This document shows, in pieces, positions 28,994 through 38,361 of a stretch of 64,000 bases of DNA; position 1 is the first letter of the stretch, and each line of letters begins with the position of its first letter. This DNA is from Acidobacteriota bacterium. GTDB taxonomy: Bacteria; Acidobacteriota; Terriglobia; Acidiferrales; UBA7541. The notes below the pieces were generated by a model. It worked only from the letters and a program-made list of their open reading frames with translations. It did not search any database and was not told where the DNA came from. The position numbers were made by a program, and so were the translations under genes. Location: assembly GCA_003224055.1 (NCBI GenBank), contig QHYE01000033.1:1-64000 (forward strand), read 5' to 3'.

Positions 28994-29785
28994 ATGACCT
29001 CTCTATCAGCCGTGTTCGCCCGCTCCAAACCAGCGGTAGAATCGATTCTAGCGCTAGCGTTCCCGCTTTTGATTCTGCTCTCGTCCGGCTTTTGTTCGAC
29101 CGCTCACGCGCAAGACCATACCGCGCATGATATGCACGCGGCCATGTCCATGCCCATGGAAGAAGAAATGGATTCCGCAATGGCGGCGAAACTGCTGGCG
29201 GACAAGAGAGAAAGCGAATTCAATCATCATCTGGCCGGATTTTTTGTCGTACTAGCAGGACTTTTCATTTTGGCGGAAGCCGATATCCGCTACCGCTGGC
29301 CCTCGGTTCGCTACGCATGGCCTCTCTGCTTCATTCTTTCGGGGTTCTTTGTCCTGATTTGGAGCGACACCGAGCTCTGGCCCTTCGGCCCTCAGAGTTG
29401 GTATTACGGCCTCACTCATCATCTCGAGGTATTGCAGCATAAGATCTTTGCGGTTTTGCTTCTAGGGGTGGGCGTACTCGAATTGCAGCGTGCACGCGGC
29501 ATTTTGCGGGCACGCTGGTCCGGATGGATTTTTCCGCTTCTCGCGGTGGCAGGTTCTTCCCTGCTTTTTTTTCACGAGCACCAGGCGGGAATGCATGGTG
29601 CTCATCACTCAGCGGTCATGCAGCGAATCCAAGCGCAGCATTTCAGTTTTTCGATGGCGGGATTCGGGATTGGTCTTTCGAAGGGGCTGGCGGAAACCAA
29701 ATTCAAGTGGCAGCCATTTTTCGAGCGTCTCTTCCCGGCGCTGTTGATCGCGCTTGGAGCACTCTTGATGGTCTACGCGGAATAG
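28994..29785 (+). CDS. hypothetical multi-TM protein with Met/His-rich N-terminus
   Basis: Signal-like start, HTAHDMHAAMSMPMEEEMDSAM, then several TM segments; resembles copper-resistance membrane proteins only in general character. Confidence 0.6.
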   Translation: MTSLSAVFARSKPAVESILALAFPLLILLSSGFCSTAHAQDHTAHDMHAAMSMPMEEEMDSAMAAKLLADKRESEFNHHLAGFFVVLAGLFILAEADIRYRWPSVRYAWPLCFILSGFFVLIWSDTELWPFGPQSWYYGLTHHLEVLQHKIFAVLLLGVGVLELQRARGILRARWSGWIFPLLAVAGSSLLFFHEHQAGMHGAHHSAVMQRIQAQHFSFSMAGFGIGLSKGLAETKFKWQPFFERLFPALLIALGALLMVYAE

Positions 29786-29809
29786 TCCGGGTCGTCGTCC
29801 CGTGCCTTT

Positions 29810-32080
29810 TCAGGCCAGGCCAGCTTTTGAAAGGGGCAATTCTCGAATGCGCTTACCAGTAGCGGCGAAGATCGCGTTGCACAGCGCAGGCGCAAAGGGT
29901 GGCAGCCCCGGCTCGCCAATTCCCGCGGGCGGCGCTTCGCTCGGTACGATGTACACATTCGTTTCGCGCGGCGCTACGTTCATGCGCGCCATTTGGTAAG
30001 AGTCAAAGTTGGATTGGTCGATCACACCGTTGGTTGCCGTGATCTCTCCATAGAAAGCGAGGCTTGTCCCCATGGCCGCCGCGCCTTCAAATTGCTGCCG
30101 CGCCATCTCCGGGTTTACGACCGTGCCGGCGTCCAAAGCTGTGTCTACTCTCTTGATCTGCACTTGTCCGGCGTCGTTCACCTGCACCTGAACCACCGTC
30201 GCCACGTAGGTCAGGAAACTGCGGTGCATGGCCACTCCCATTCCGTAGCCATTTCCCGATTTCTGCTTTCCCCACCCGGCCTTTTCCGCTGCCAGCGTCA
30301 GCACTCGCCGGAACCGCCCGGTATCGATCGGATATTGCGCGTAGTCTCCATCATAGTTCGGGTAATCTTTAGCGATTTCGTTCTTGGGAATAATCCGGTC
30401 CGGCCCGAGCAGTTGCAGCAAGTATTCGACAGAATCCTTGCCCGCCGCATGAGCCAGCTCGTCGGCAAACGAATGAATGCCGAACGCGTGATAGACGTTG
30501 GCGACCGATCGGAACCAGCCGATTCGAACGTGCGCCGTCGCCGGCCCGTTCTCAGCGCGCAGATTCGCTACGGCAAACGGCACATCCGTGAAACCCAATC
30601 CCAGCTCGCCTGGGTCCGAATAGTTTGCGCCCGGGTCGAACGTCGATCCGATGGGCGGGAAAACCGTTCTCTGTAGCCAGGCAACGGGCTTTCCATCCGG
30701 CCCCAGCGCGGCCTTCATGTACATCGCTGCGACGGAGTGGTACACGTCAAACTTGATGTCGTCTTCGCGGCTCCAAATCACCTTTACAGGTTTCCCCGTC
30801 TTTTTCGAGAGCACTGCGGCTTCGACCGCGAAATCTGGGAACGACTTTCTGCCGAACGCGCCGCCCAGCAGCGTCACGTTGACCGTCACATCTTCCTTTT
30901 TCAAGCCCACGGCCTGCGCAATCGCATCCCGCGCGCCTTGGGGATTCTGCGTGGCCGCCCACGCTTCCACTTTTCCATCGCGGTACACGGCCAGCGCCGC
31001 CGGCGGCTCCATCGCAGCATGCGCCAGCATTGGCGCGTAGTATTCCGCCTCGATGAACTTTCCACCCTTCGCGAACTCCGCGTCCACGTTGCCGTTCTCT
31101 CTCACGACTTTGCCGGGTTTCCGCGCTGTCTCCTGCAACTCTTTCCTGTACGCGACCGAGTTCCAAACGCTGTGCGGACTCTTTTCCCACTCGATCTTCA
31201 GTTTTTTCCTGCCCTGCATCGCCGCCCACGTGTTGTCCGCCAAAACCGCGACGCCACCCAACGCCTGAAATCCAATGGGTGGCTTGAACGCATCGATCGT
31301 GGCTGTCTGCTTCACGCCGGCAACGCCCAAAGCCGCTTTGTCATCCAGGGACTTCACGCTGCTGCCGAACACCGGCGGATGGGCCACGCTTGCGTAAAGC
31401 ATCCCGTCCATGTGCGCATCCTGTCCGTAGGCGGCCTTCCCGGTGCACATGTCTTTCAAGTCGTAGCTAGCCGTGCCCTTTCCGATGTAGCGCCACTCGC
31501 TGCGGACTTTCAGCTTGACGTCTTCTTTTTTTGGCACTTCCAATTTCGCCGCGGCGGCTGCCAGCGCGCCGTAACCTAATTTCTTTCCTGATGGTTTGTG
31601 CACTACGGAATGCAGTTCCGTGGCGCAGTCCACCGCGGGCACGCCCCACTGCGCAGCAGCCGCTCGCACCAGCATCAACCGCGCCGTCGCCCCGGATTCG
31701 CGCAAAGTGTCAAAAAAGCTCCGCACGGAATGCGAGCCATCGGTATCCTGATCGCCGTATTTCTCATCACCGATCGCCTGGACAATTTTCACGCGCGCCC
31801 AGTCCGCATCCAGCTCGTCCGCAACGATACGCGGTAGCGCCGTGCGGCTACCGCTTCCCATCTCCGAACGATGCGCGATCACGTAGGCCGTCCCGTCCGT
31901 ATCAATCGCCAGGTAGACATTGGGGCGCAGCGGCGCCTTGGTCATCGCGTCGGATGCCCCCGCGCCCGACGCCGAGCCGAACATCTCTGCGGGCGCCCAC
32001 CGCACGCTCAGCACAAACGCTCCCGCGCCCAGCATGCCCTTCAGGAATCCACGACGACCTACATTTTCAATGTGTAACAT
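29810..32080 (-). CDS. xanthine dehydrogenase-family molybdopterin-binding subunit (isoquinoline 1-oxidoreductase beta-like)
   Basis: Tat-like RRGFLKGMLGAGAFVLS; TAYVIAHRSEMGSGSRTALPRIVADELDADWARVKIVQA; GGAFGRKSFPDFAVEAAVLSKKTGKPVKVIWSREDD. Start at internal ATG; ORF opens at 32161. Confidence 0.9.
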   Translation of the reverse strand: MLHIENVGRRGFLKGMLGAGAFVLSVRWAPAEMFGSASGAGASDAMTKAPLRPNVYLAIDTDGTAYVIAHRSEMGSGSRTALPRIVADELDADWARVKIVQAIGDEKYGDQDTDGSHSVRSFFDTLRESGATARLMLVRAAAAQWGVPAVDCATELHSVVHKPSGKKLGYGALAAAAAKLEVPKKEDVKLKVRSEWRYIGKGTASYDLKDMCTGKAAYGQDAHMDGMLYASVAHPPVFGSSVKSLDDKAALGVAGVKQTATIDAFKPPIGFQALGGVAVLADNTWAAMQGRKKLKIEWEKSPHSVWNSVAYRKELQETARKPGKVVRENGNVDAEFAKGGKFIEAEYYAPMLAHAAMEPPAALAVYRDGKVEAWAATQNPQGARDAIAQAVGLKKEDVTVNVTLLGGAFGRKSFPDFAVEAAVLSKKTGKPVKVIWSREDDIKFDVYHSVAAMYMKAALGPDGKPVAWLQRTVFPPIGSTFDPGANYSDPGELGLGFTDVPFAVANLRAENGPATAHVRIGWFRSVANVYHAFGIHSFADELAHAAGKDSVEYLLQLLGPDRIIPKNEIAKDYPNYDGDYAQYPIDTGRFRRVLTLAAEKAGWGKQKSGNGYGMGVAMHRSFLTYVATVVQVQVNDAGQVQIKRVDTALDAGTVVNPEMARQQFEGAAAMGTSLAFYGEITATNGVIDQSNFDSYQMARMNVAPRETNVYIVPSEAPPAGIGEPGLPPFAPALCNAIFAATGKRIRELPLSKAGLA

Positions 32081-32228
32081 GGGACTCTCCGGATGGATGA
32101 AAATCGACGCAAAACCGTCGGATGTCAGGCTCCATCCTACCGCCATTCTTGTTTGTTGCAAGCCTGGAAGCGCGACGGTCGCTGCGCCAGCGCCGTGAAT
32201 CGTAAATCCAGCCAGGGTCGGCCGTTTA

Positions 32229-32756
32229 CTACTGCTCGGGCCAGGTCCCCAGGCCGCGGCGCAGGTCCACCAATTGCCCCAGGTGGTAGGAGTTGTGATC
32301 CGCCAGGATCAGCGCCTCACGAAGAATCGTCTGTCCATCGCCGTGCGGAATCTTCGCGAACAAGTCGATCCGTGGATTTTTCACCAGCTTGATCATTTCT
32401 TTCAGATCGTGCTGAAACTGATGCACGCAGTTGTCCCACGCCGAAGCATCCGGCGGCACCGGGGTCTTCGGCCAGTAACCATCGGGAAAACCGGGCGACT
32501 TGTGCTTTGGGTTACGGCTGAACTCCAGGATGTCCCACTGGGCAAGCCTCGCGTGCTCCAACAACTGCCAGCCGGAATGCGGCAAACTTTCGACGAATGC
32601 GCCCCGTTTCGCCTCGGGAAAACCATCAATCGCGTCCATAAAGTGAACGTGCGCACCCCCGCCCTTCAAAAGGGTGACAAGATGTTCGCGCAGCGCCCGA
32701 TCGCGGTCTCCTACAGCACTCTTCCTTTTCGTGGTCTTTTTTGTTTTCTTCTTCAC
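32229..32756 (-). CDS. DinB family protein
   Basis: [23 protein letters not shown]...[24 protein letters not shown]: DinB-type His ligands. Confidence 0.82.
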   Translation of the reverse strand: MKKKTKKTTKRKSAVGDRDRALREHLVTLLKGGGAHVHFMDAIDGFPEAKRGAFVESLPHSGWQLLEHARLAQWDILEFSRNPKHKSPGFPDGYWPKTPVPPDASAWDNCVHQFQHDLKEMIKLVKNPRIDLFAKIPHGDGQTILREALILADHNSYHLGQLVDLRRGLGTWPEQ

Positions 32757-32765
32757 GCTCGTTTC

Positions 32766-33788
32766 CTACTTTTCTGAGAGGAGCACCTGTTGCGGCATGT
32801 CTGGAACAGGATGCAGCGTCGTTTTCACAAACCCAGCGTTGCAGAACATTTTCTCATATTCCGCAAGCGTATACGCGTCGCCGGCGTCGGTATTAGCGAG
32901 CATGATGAGGCTGAACGCGGCGGACATCGGCGGCGTCACGCGGTCTTCGTTTGGCACGAATTCCAAAGTGATGGCCTTGCCGCCGGGACGCAGCGCTGCA
33001 TGAACACGGCGCATTAGCTTCTCGCAAGTGGGAATGTCAAAGTGGTGAAAAATGTTCGTCAGTAACACCACATCGTAGCCCTCGCCGAGGTCTGCCTCAA
33101 ACGCGCTTCCTGGCCGGAAAGATACGCGATCGGCCACGCCGGCTGCCGCCGCATTTTCCTTCGCGACTGCGAGTACTGGCGCCCAGTCCACCGCCGTGAC
33201 TTGCGCATTCGGATTCAGCTTCGCGATGCTAATTCCAAACATCCCGTGTCCTGCCGCGATGTCCAACACCTTGCAGACTTTTCCTTCTTTTGCGCCCGAA
33301 AGCTCTGCGATGAACCCGGCCGACACGGTCGTCAACGGAGCCATGCTCCTTGCAAACGTCACCCAGAAATCGTCGTTCGGCTTGGTATTGTCTCCTTGCG
33401 CAACGGTTGTTCCGCCCTTCTTCACCGATTCCGTCAAGGCGTCGAAATTTTTCTTGTGAGTTTCGCTCGCGAGGAAATTCGCCAGCGTCCCCATATAAGC
33501 AGGCGAATGCCGGTTCAAGAAAATTGCGGACTCCTGCGTGAGCGCGAAGCGATCCTCGGTCTTGGTCAGGAAGCCCTGGATCGTCAGGTAGTCGCACAGA
33601 ATACGCACGCCTCGTTCCGCTGCGTTCACTCGTTGCGCAATGACGTTCGTCCGGTTTGCGCCGTCAGCGATCGCCGTGAAGATGTCCAGCTCAATCGCGG
33701 CTTTAAGGGCAGCCGAGTTTTGAAACGCGGTAAGCACGCCGAAGATGTGCTCCGGCGAGGGCCGTTGGGACTGGGATGGTGTTGCCAT
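32766..33788 (-). CDS. SAM-dependent methyltransferase (O-methyltransferase-like)
   Basis: N-terminal winged-helix-like region; KVLDIAAGHGMFGISIAKLNPNAQVTAVDW and VLLTNIFHHFD...GGKAITLEFVP. Confidence 0.88.
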   Translation of the reverse strand: MATPSQSQRPSPEHIFGVLTAFQNSAALKAAIELDIFTAIADGANRTNVIAQRVNAAERGVRILCDYLTIQGFLTKTEDRFALTQESAIFLNRHSPAYMGTLANFLASETHKKNFDALTESVKKGGTTVAQGDNTKPNDDFWVTFARSMAPLTTVSAGFIAELSGAKEGKVCKVLDIAAGHGMFGISIAKLNPNAQVTAVDWAPVLAVAKENAAAAGVADRVSFRPGSAFEADLGEGYDVVLLTNIFHHFDIPTCEKLMRRVHAALRPGGKAITLEFVPNEDRVTPPMSAAFSLIMLANTDAGDAYTLAEYEKMFCNAGFVKTTLHPVPDMPQQVLLSEK

Positions 33789-33948
33789 GGTTTTGTAACT
33801 CCTTGTCTGGATCGCAGAATGTGCGGACTCATTCTAGCGGAGGTGCCCTGGGATTGAAACCACTGTTGGACTCCCCGTCCAAAGCAATTGCCCTGCAGCC
33901 CGCTACGCTGGCATACTTTCACTCCCCGCAATCGACAAGAGGCAATGG

Positions 33949-34680
33949 ATGAAACGCGAATACCACCGCTGGCACTCTCCGCGGCTCGGCATCGAGCTCG
34001 GTGTGGTCGTCTATGGCCATTACGGTCCGCCGCTGCTGGGCTTTCCCACCAGTGCTGGCGACGAGATGGAGCTCGAAGGCCAGAGTATGGTCGGGGCCCT
34101 CGCAGATTTCATTGACGCTGGAAGAGTAAAATTCTTCACCATCAATTCCATCAATGGCCTCAGCTTTTACAATAAAGGTGCGCATCCTCTTCATCGCAGC
34201 TACGTCCAGTCCGTTTTCGACTCCTATCTGCGTGAAGAAGTCGTTCCCTTCATCTGGAACAACTGCCAATCGCCAGGCATCGTCATCTCGACCATGGGCG
34301 CTTCCTTCGGCGCGTACCATGCTGCAAATTCGCTATTCAAGCACCCCGATGTCATCAAGCGCTGCTTTGCCATGTCCGGCGTTTACGACGTGAAAAACTT
34401 CATGGACGGCATGTACGACGACAATTTTTATTTCAACAACCCCGTCGATTACCTCGCCAATATGAGCGATCCCTGGTTCTACGAACAGATTGCTTCGTGC
34501 GACATTCACATCACCACCGGCACGGGCCAGTGGGAAAACAGCGGGCCAACCTACCGCCTCTCGGAAATTCTTTCCAGCAAGGGAATCCGCCACTCGCTCG
34601 ATAACTGGGGCCCCCAGGGCGGCCACGACTGGCCTTATTGGAAACACCAGATGCGCGAATACCTCTCCCAGCTTTTCTGA
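33949..34680 (+). CDS. putative esterase, alpha/beta-hydrolase (esterase D-like)
   Basis: ISTMGASFGAYHAANSLFKHPDVIKRCFAMSGVYD: nucleophile elbow GASFG; C-terminal GGHDWPYW. Confidence 0.8.
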   Translation: MKREYHRWHSPRLGIELGVVVYGHYGPPLLGFPTSAGDEMELEGQSMVGALADFIDAGRVKFFTINSINGLSFYNKGAHPLHRSYVQSVFDSYLREEVVPFIWNNCQSPGIVISTMGASFGAYHAANSLFKHPDVIKRCFAMSGVYDVKNFMDGMYDDNFYFNNPVDYLANMSDPWFYEQIASCDIHITTGTGQWENSGPTYRLSEILSSKGIRHSLDNWGPQGGHDWPYWKHQMREYLSQLF

Positions 34681-34723
34681 ATGGAATCGTGCTTTGAGTT
34701 AGTTCCCGCGGACAAGGAGGACT

Positions 34724-35749
34724 TCAGGCCAGGCCGAGGTGCTCGAGCTGGTAGTGGCCCTTTTCGATGATCTGATCTTCATCGATCCAGACATCGCAGT
34801 TGCGGGTCAGCACATCCACATGCGTCTTGGATTTCCAGTCCGCATGGGTCTGGCTGCCGTAGGGGTCGCCAAAGGCGATGTGCACTCCAGGAAACTTTTC
34901 GTCCTGAAGTAATATGCCAATCATCTCGGACAAGCCGAGGTTGGTTCCAAAAGCAAGCTCGCCGACGCGGTCACTGTTTTCATCCGAGTGGCAGTATTCC
35001 CAGAACTCTTTTTCCAAATCCTTGCGCGCGCATTCGACTCCAACGAGCCGCGCGCCTTCGATTTCCAGCACCAGCGGCGTCGTCCGCAAATCGCCGTACT
35101 TGCCGTTGAAATGGTCGCCCGCCGTGGCGTCGCAAACGAACCTGCCGTCCACGGTCGCCGGCGTTGTGAAGACTTCTCCCGCGGGCAAGTTTGACCAGTA
35201 GCGCGGGCTGATCAGTCCGCTGGTCTTCACCCAATCAAGCCCGCGATCGAAGTGCGCCGCAATCTCGGTTCCGGCTTCGGTTTTTACCGTGAGCGTTTCC
35301 GCGCGAAGCATCCGCTCGCGGAGTTTGTCGCTCAGCCGGTCCACCATGCGGTAGTCCGCGCGCATTCCTTGCTGCATGATCTGCGGCGTTACTCCGACCA
35401 TGTGCGCGTAACGGATCTGCCGCCGTTCGACTACTCGCACGATGGCCATGCGCGCGGCCAGCTCGCCCGGCTGCGGTGACATGCACAGTACGCCGACGTC
35501 GGCGGTCTCGAGCGCCTGCAAAACATCGGGAGGCGCAACGGCCATCGGCCGCGGGCCAAAATCTTCCAGCAACAGCCCCGTGTATAAAGCCTTTTGGTCT
35601 TCCAGCGCGGCAGCGATGCTGGCTGCCACGGCGCGGCTCGCCTCATCGGCGATCAATGCCACATGTTCGCCGGGACGCACCGCCAGGCAGGTTTCCACCG
35701 CGTTGTGCGCGCCAGGCATCAATTCTGTTTGGCGAGGTCCAAAGTTCAT
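34724..35749 (-). CDS. M29-type aminopeptidase-like protein
   Basis: ETCLAVRPGEHVALIAD...VFTTPATVDGRFVCDATAGDHF...LGLSEMIGILLQDEKFPGVHIAFGDPYGSQTHADWKSKTHVDVL. Confidence 0.72.
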   Translation of the reverse strand: MNFGPRQTELMPGAHNAVETCLAVRPGEHVALIADEASRAVAASIAAALEDQKALYTGLLLEDFGPRPMAVAPPDVLQALETADVGVLCMSPQPGELAARMAIVRVVERRQIRYAHMVGVTPQIMQQGMRADYRMVDRLSDKLRERMLRAETLTVKTEAGTEIAAHFDRGLDWVKTSGLISPRYWSNLPAGEVFTTPATVDGRFVCDATAGDHFNGKYGDLRTTPLVLEIEGARLVGVECARKDLEKEFWEYCHSDENSDRVGELAFGTNLGLSEMIGILLQDEKFPGVHIAFGDPYGSQTHADWKSKTHVDVLTRNCDVWIDEDQIIEKGHYQLEHLGLA

Positions 35750-35813
35750 CGTATTAATTCTACTTGAATCAGCCAGATTTTCTAGCGCCGAGGTTCTTGT
35801 TTGGTTCTATTGC

Positions 35814-37238
35814 TCAACTGGCCGAAAGGCGGGCTTCCAATCCATCGGCTGCCGAGCTGCGTGGGGAAACTCGAAACGCGGGCACTTGGCCGCCGCCGCT
35901 GGTGACATTCGCGAGGCCGGTGGCGCTGAGGCGCGTCAGAAAGCCGCACAGTTTTCCGCGGAACAAGTAAGGCGCGAAGTCCACCAGCATGTCCCGGTAG
36001 TGCACCTGGCCGACGTCCGTGGTGAACGGAAAAACCTCGCGGCGGATCGGAATGCGTTCCTGCGCGACCCACACGCCATTTTTGGCCGTCAGCGCGCGCT
36101 CGATGGCCTCGTCCCACGCGTTTTCGCCGGTCTCCCAGCCAAGCGTCACGCCGGAACCGCCATACTCATCGCTCGGTTTCAGCACCAGGTTTTCGCGTTC
36201 CTTGCGGATAAACGCGAGCAACTCCACCTGTTGCCCGTAATGCGCCGTCTTGACGTCCGCGACGACACGTGTCCAGGGAATGTGATTCTTGATGAGTTCG
36301 CGTTCGCTGAGCGAGAAAAGCGCGCCGTTCTGTTCATCCGTCAGCACCGCGAAAAAAGCCTTTACGTGCGGAATCTTGCAGCGGAAGTTGTTCGCCACGC
36401 ACACCGCATTGGCCGAGTAGGCCTTTACCAGCGGCGCGCATTCGGCCGGCTTTGTAACGATGTCGTTGATCAGCACGCGACGGTAGACGAGATCGATCAC
36501 TTTGTCCTGCGCCACCAGCTTTTTGCCGTCGAATTCAAGTTCTCGTGGATCGGCGACGAGCGTGGGCACGCCCATTCGTTCGAAACGTTCCTGAAGAATC
36601 TCGAATTCGCTCCACGTGGGCACGCCTTCCCAATCCACGATCGCGATCTGCGGCGCCGCAGACGAACCGCCCCAGTCCTGGTAACTCGCCAGCAGCGCGT
36701 CAAGAAGTCTTGCACTCAGCGGGTAGCTATAGACCTCGTACCGCTGCGAAAACTTTCCCATGACGGGGAGTTCGCGAAAAATCTCCGCCAGGCTTTCCGC
36801 ATAGCCGGCGCCCGCAGGCGATTCGCCGTTGTATTCAGCGAACTTCAGCGAATCCGGAAGCAAAAACGCATCGAGCCGCGATGCCGTGCTGGCCGGCCCG
36901 TAGCCGGTGTGTATCCGCGCGAGCCGTTCCTCTTCGGGCCGCAGATGCAATTGGGCAAAAAGATGCTTGTCGTCGAGCGCTGCTGCAACTATGCGCTCGC
37001 CGATTTCAGCGATCGTTTCGGCGACCGTTCGAACGCGCTCCTCATCTTCCGGCGAAAGAAAAAACGGGCGCAGGAAGGGGCAGTGGACGCGGTCGCCAAA
37101 GGTGAGCTTGGCCTTGCGCATCCGCTTGAACAAATCTTGAGGGAGCGCCGGCACTCGCAGGAGTGTCGCCTTCAGAATTTCGCTCCATTCCTCCTGGGGC
37201 GTCGGAGGCGTCGCCGAAGGTGTGGCCGCGCTTGTCAT
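35814..37238 (-). CDS. circularly permuted ATP-grasp-like protein
   Basis: 474 aa; FAEYNGESPAGAGYAESLAEIF...LVLKPSDEYGGSGVTLGWETGENAWDEAIERALTAKNGVWVAQERI. Confidence 0.75.
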   Translation of the reverse strand: MTSAATPSATPPTPQEEWSEILKATLLRVPALPQDLFKRMRKAKLTFGDRVHCPFLRPFFLSPEDEERVRTVAETIAEIGERIVAAALDDKHLFAQLHLRPEEERLARIHTGYGPASTASRLDAFLLPDSLKFAEYNGESPAGAGYAESLAEIFRELPVMGKFSQRYEVYSYPLSARLLDALLASYQDWGGSSAAPQIAIVDWEGVPTWSEFEILQERFERMGVPTLVADPRELEFDGKKLVAQDKVIDLVYRRVLINDIVTKPAECAPLVKAYSANAVCVANNFRCKIPHVKAFFAVLTDEQNGALFSLSERELIKNHIPWTRVVADVKTAHYGQQVELLAFIRKERENLVLKPSDEYGGSGVTLGWETGENAWDEAIERALTAKNGVWVAQERIPIRREVFPFTTDVGQVHYRDMLVDFAPYLFRGKLCGFLTRLSATGLANVTSGGGQVPAFRVSPRSSAADGLEARLSAS

Positions 37239-38311
37239 TTTGTTGTCGTGCCAGATGATCCAGCTGGGCGCGTGGCGGTTGCCGGCGCAGGTTGAGTCTT
37301 CGCCGCTGGCACGGATGGCCCGCCGGCCGACTGTCCTGCTGCTGCGCTCTTCGGCGCTCCCGTGAATCCAGCCGCCGAGCCGATTCCCAGCATCTCCTCC
37401 CAGCGCGGCCAGGGGTTTGAGGCTTTGCCGTTCACCGCGCGGTCGACGACCAGCCGCGCCATCTTTTCCACCACAATCTCAAAATAAAATTCCGTGATCC
37501 GGTCCCGCTCGAAATCCGGGGCCGGATTCAAAAAATCAATCGCATAAGGCACGCCGTCTTTCACGGCGAACTCAATCGTGTTCATCTCGTAGCCAAGAGC
37601 CTGGTTAATTGTCTGCGCGTCTTTGACGACGCGCGTCCCAAGCTCCGCCGTCAAGTAATTGTGGTCCACCAGGTACTTGCGTTCTTTCGGGTCGTAATGC
37701 ACCGGCAAAATATCCATCTTCCCGAACGTGAAACAGCGCACGTATTGCGTGAAGTCGATGAATTCCTGTAGCGTCATGCAGTACGGAGAAGTCTTGTCGT
37801 AAGCCGCGAGCAGTTCCTCTTTGTTGTTCACTTTGTAGACGTGCTTCCAGCCCCCGCCGGAAAACGGCTTCAGGATCGCCGGCCGCCCCACATAATCCAG
37901 CAATCCGTCCCAATCCATTGGATATTCCAGGTTGTGGAGCGATTCGCTGTTGATATCCACGTCGCTCGGATAACCCTTCTGCGGCAGCAAAATTGTTTTT
38001 GGAATGGCAATTCCCAGCTTCGAGGCAACGGAGTAATTGAAGTATTTATCGTCGGCCGTCCACCAGAACGGATTGTTGATGACGTACGTCCCTTGCAGCA
38101 CCGCGTGCTTCAGGTAGCCGCGGTAGTATTCCACCTCATGCGAAATGCGGTCCACGATCACGCTGTATCGCGACGGCTCCCCCATGCGTGTACCGCCGAG
38201 CTTCACGAATTCCGCGGCCACGCCCTCCTTCGCTCCCATCTGATTGACTCGCGCAATGAACGCCGGAGGAAAGCTGTATTCCCGCCCGCAAAGAAGGCCA
38301 ACCTTTTTCAT
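37235..38311 (-). CDS. ATP-grasp ligase (RimK/glutathione synthetase-like)
   Basis: KHAVLQGTYVINNPFWWTADDKYFNYSVASKLGIAIPKTILLPQ; GRPAILKPFSGGGWKHVYKV; low-complexity Ala/Pro/Gly tail. 4-bp ATGA overlap with the next gene. Confidence 0.8.
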   Translation of the reverse strand: MKKVGLLCGREYSFPPAFIARVNQMGAKEGVAAEFVKLGGTRMGEPSRYSVIVDRISHEVEYYRGYLKHAVLQGTYVINNPFWWTADDKYFNYSVASKLGIAIPKTILLPQKGYPSDVDINSESLHNLEYPMDWDGLLDYVGRPAILKPFSGGGWKHVYKVNNKEELLAAYDKTSPYCMTLQEFIDFTQYVRCFTFGKMDILPVHYDPKERKYLVDHNYLTAELGTRVVKDAQTINQALGYEMNTIEFAVKDGVPYAIDFLNPAPDFERDRITEFYFEIVVEKMARLVVDRAVNGKASNPWPRWEEMLGIGSAAGFTGAPKSAAAGQSAGGPSVPAAKTQPAPATATRPAGSSGTTTK

Positions 38312-38361
38312 GTTTGTGCTCCTGTAAGGGCCTTGTAGGACTGCCTTGCTCGTTCTTGACT

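Noticed and set aside
35442-37295. 617-aa plus-strand ORF
   Set aside because: Lies antisense to the M29 peptidase and circularly permuted ATP-grasp genes, whose translations carry clear motifs; the ORF is Arg/Ala/His-rich noise of high-GC antisense frames.
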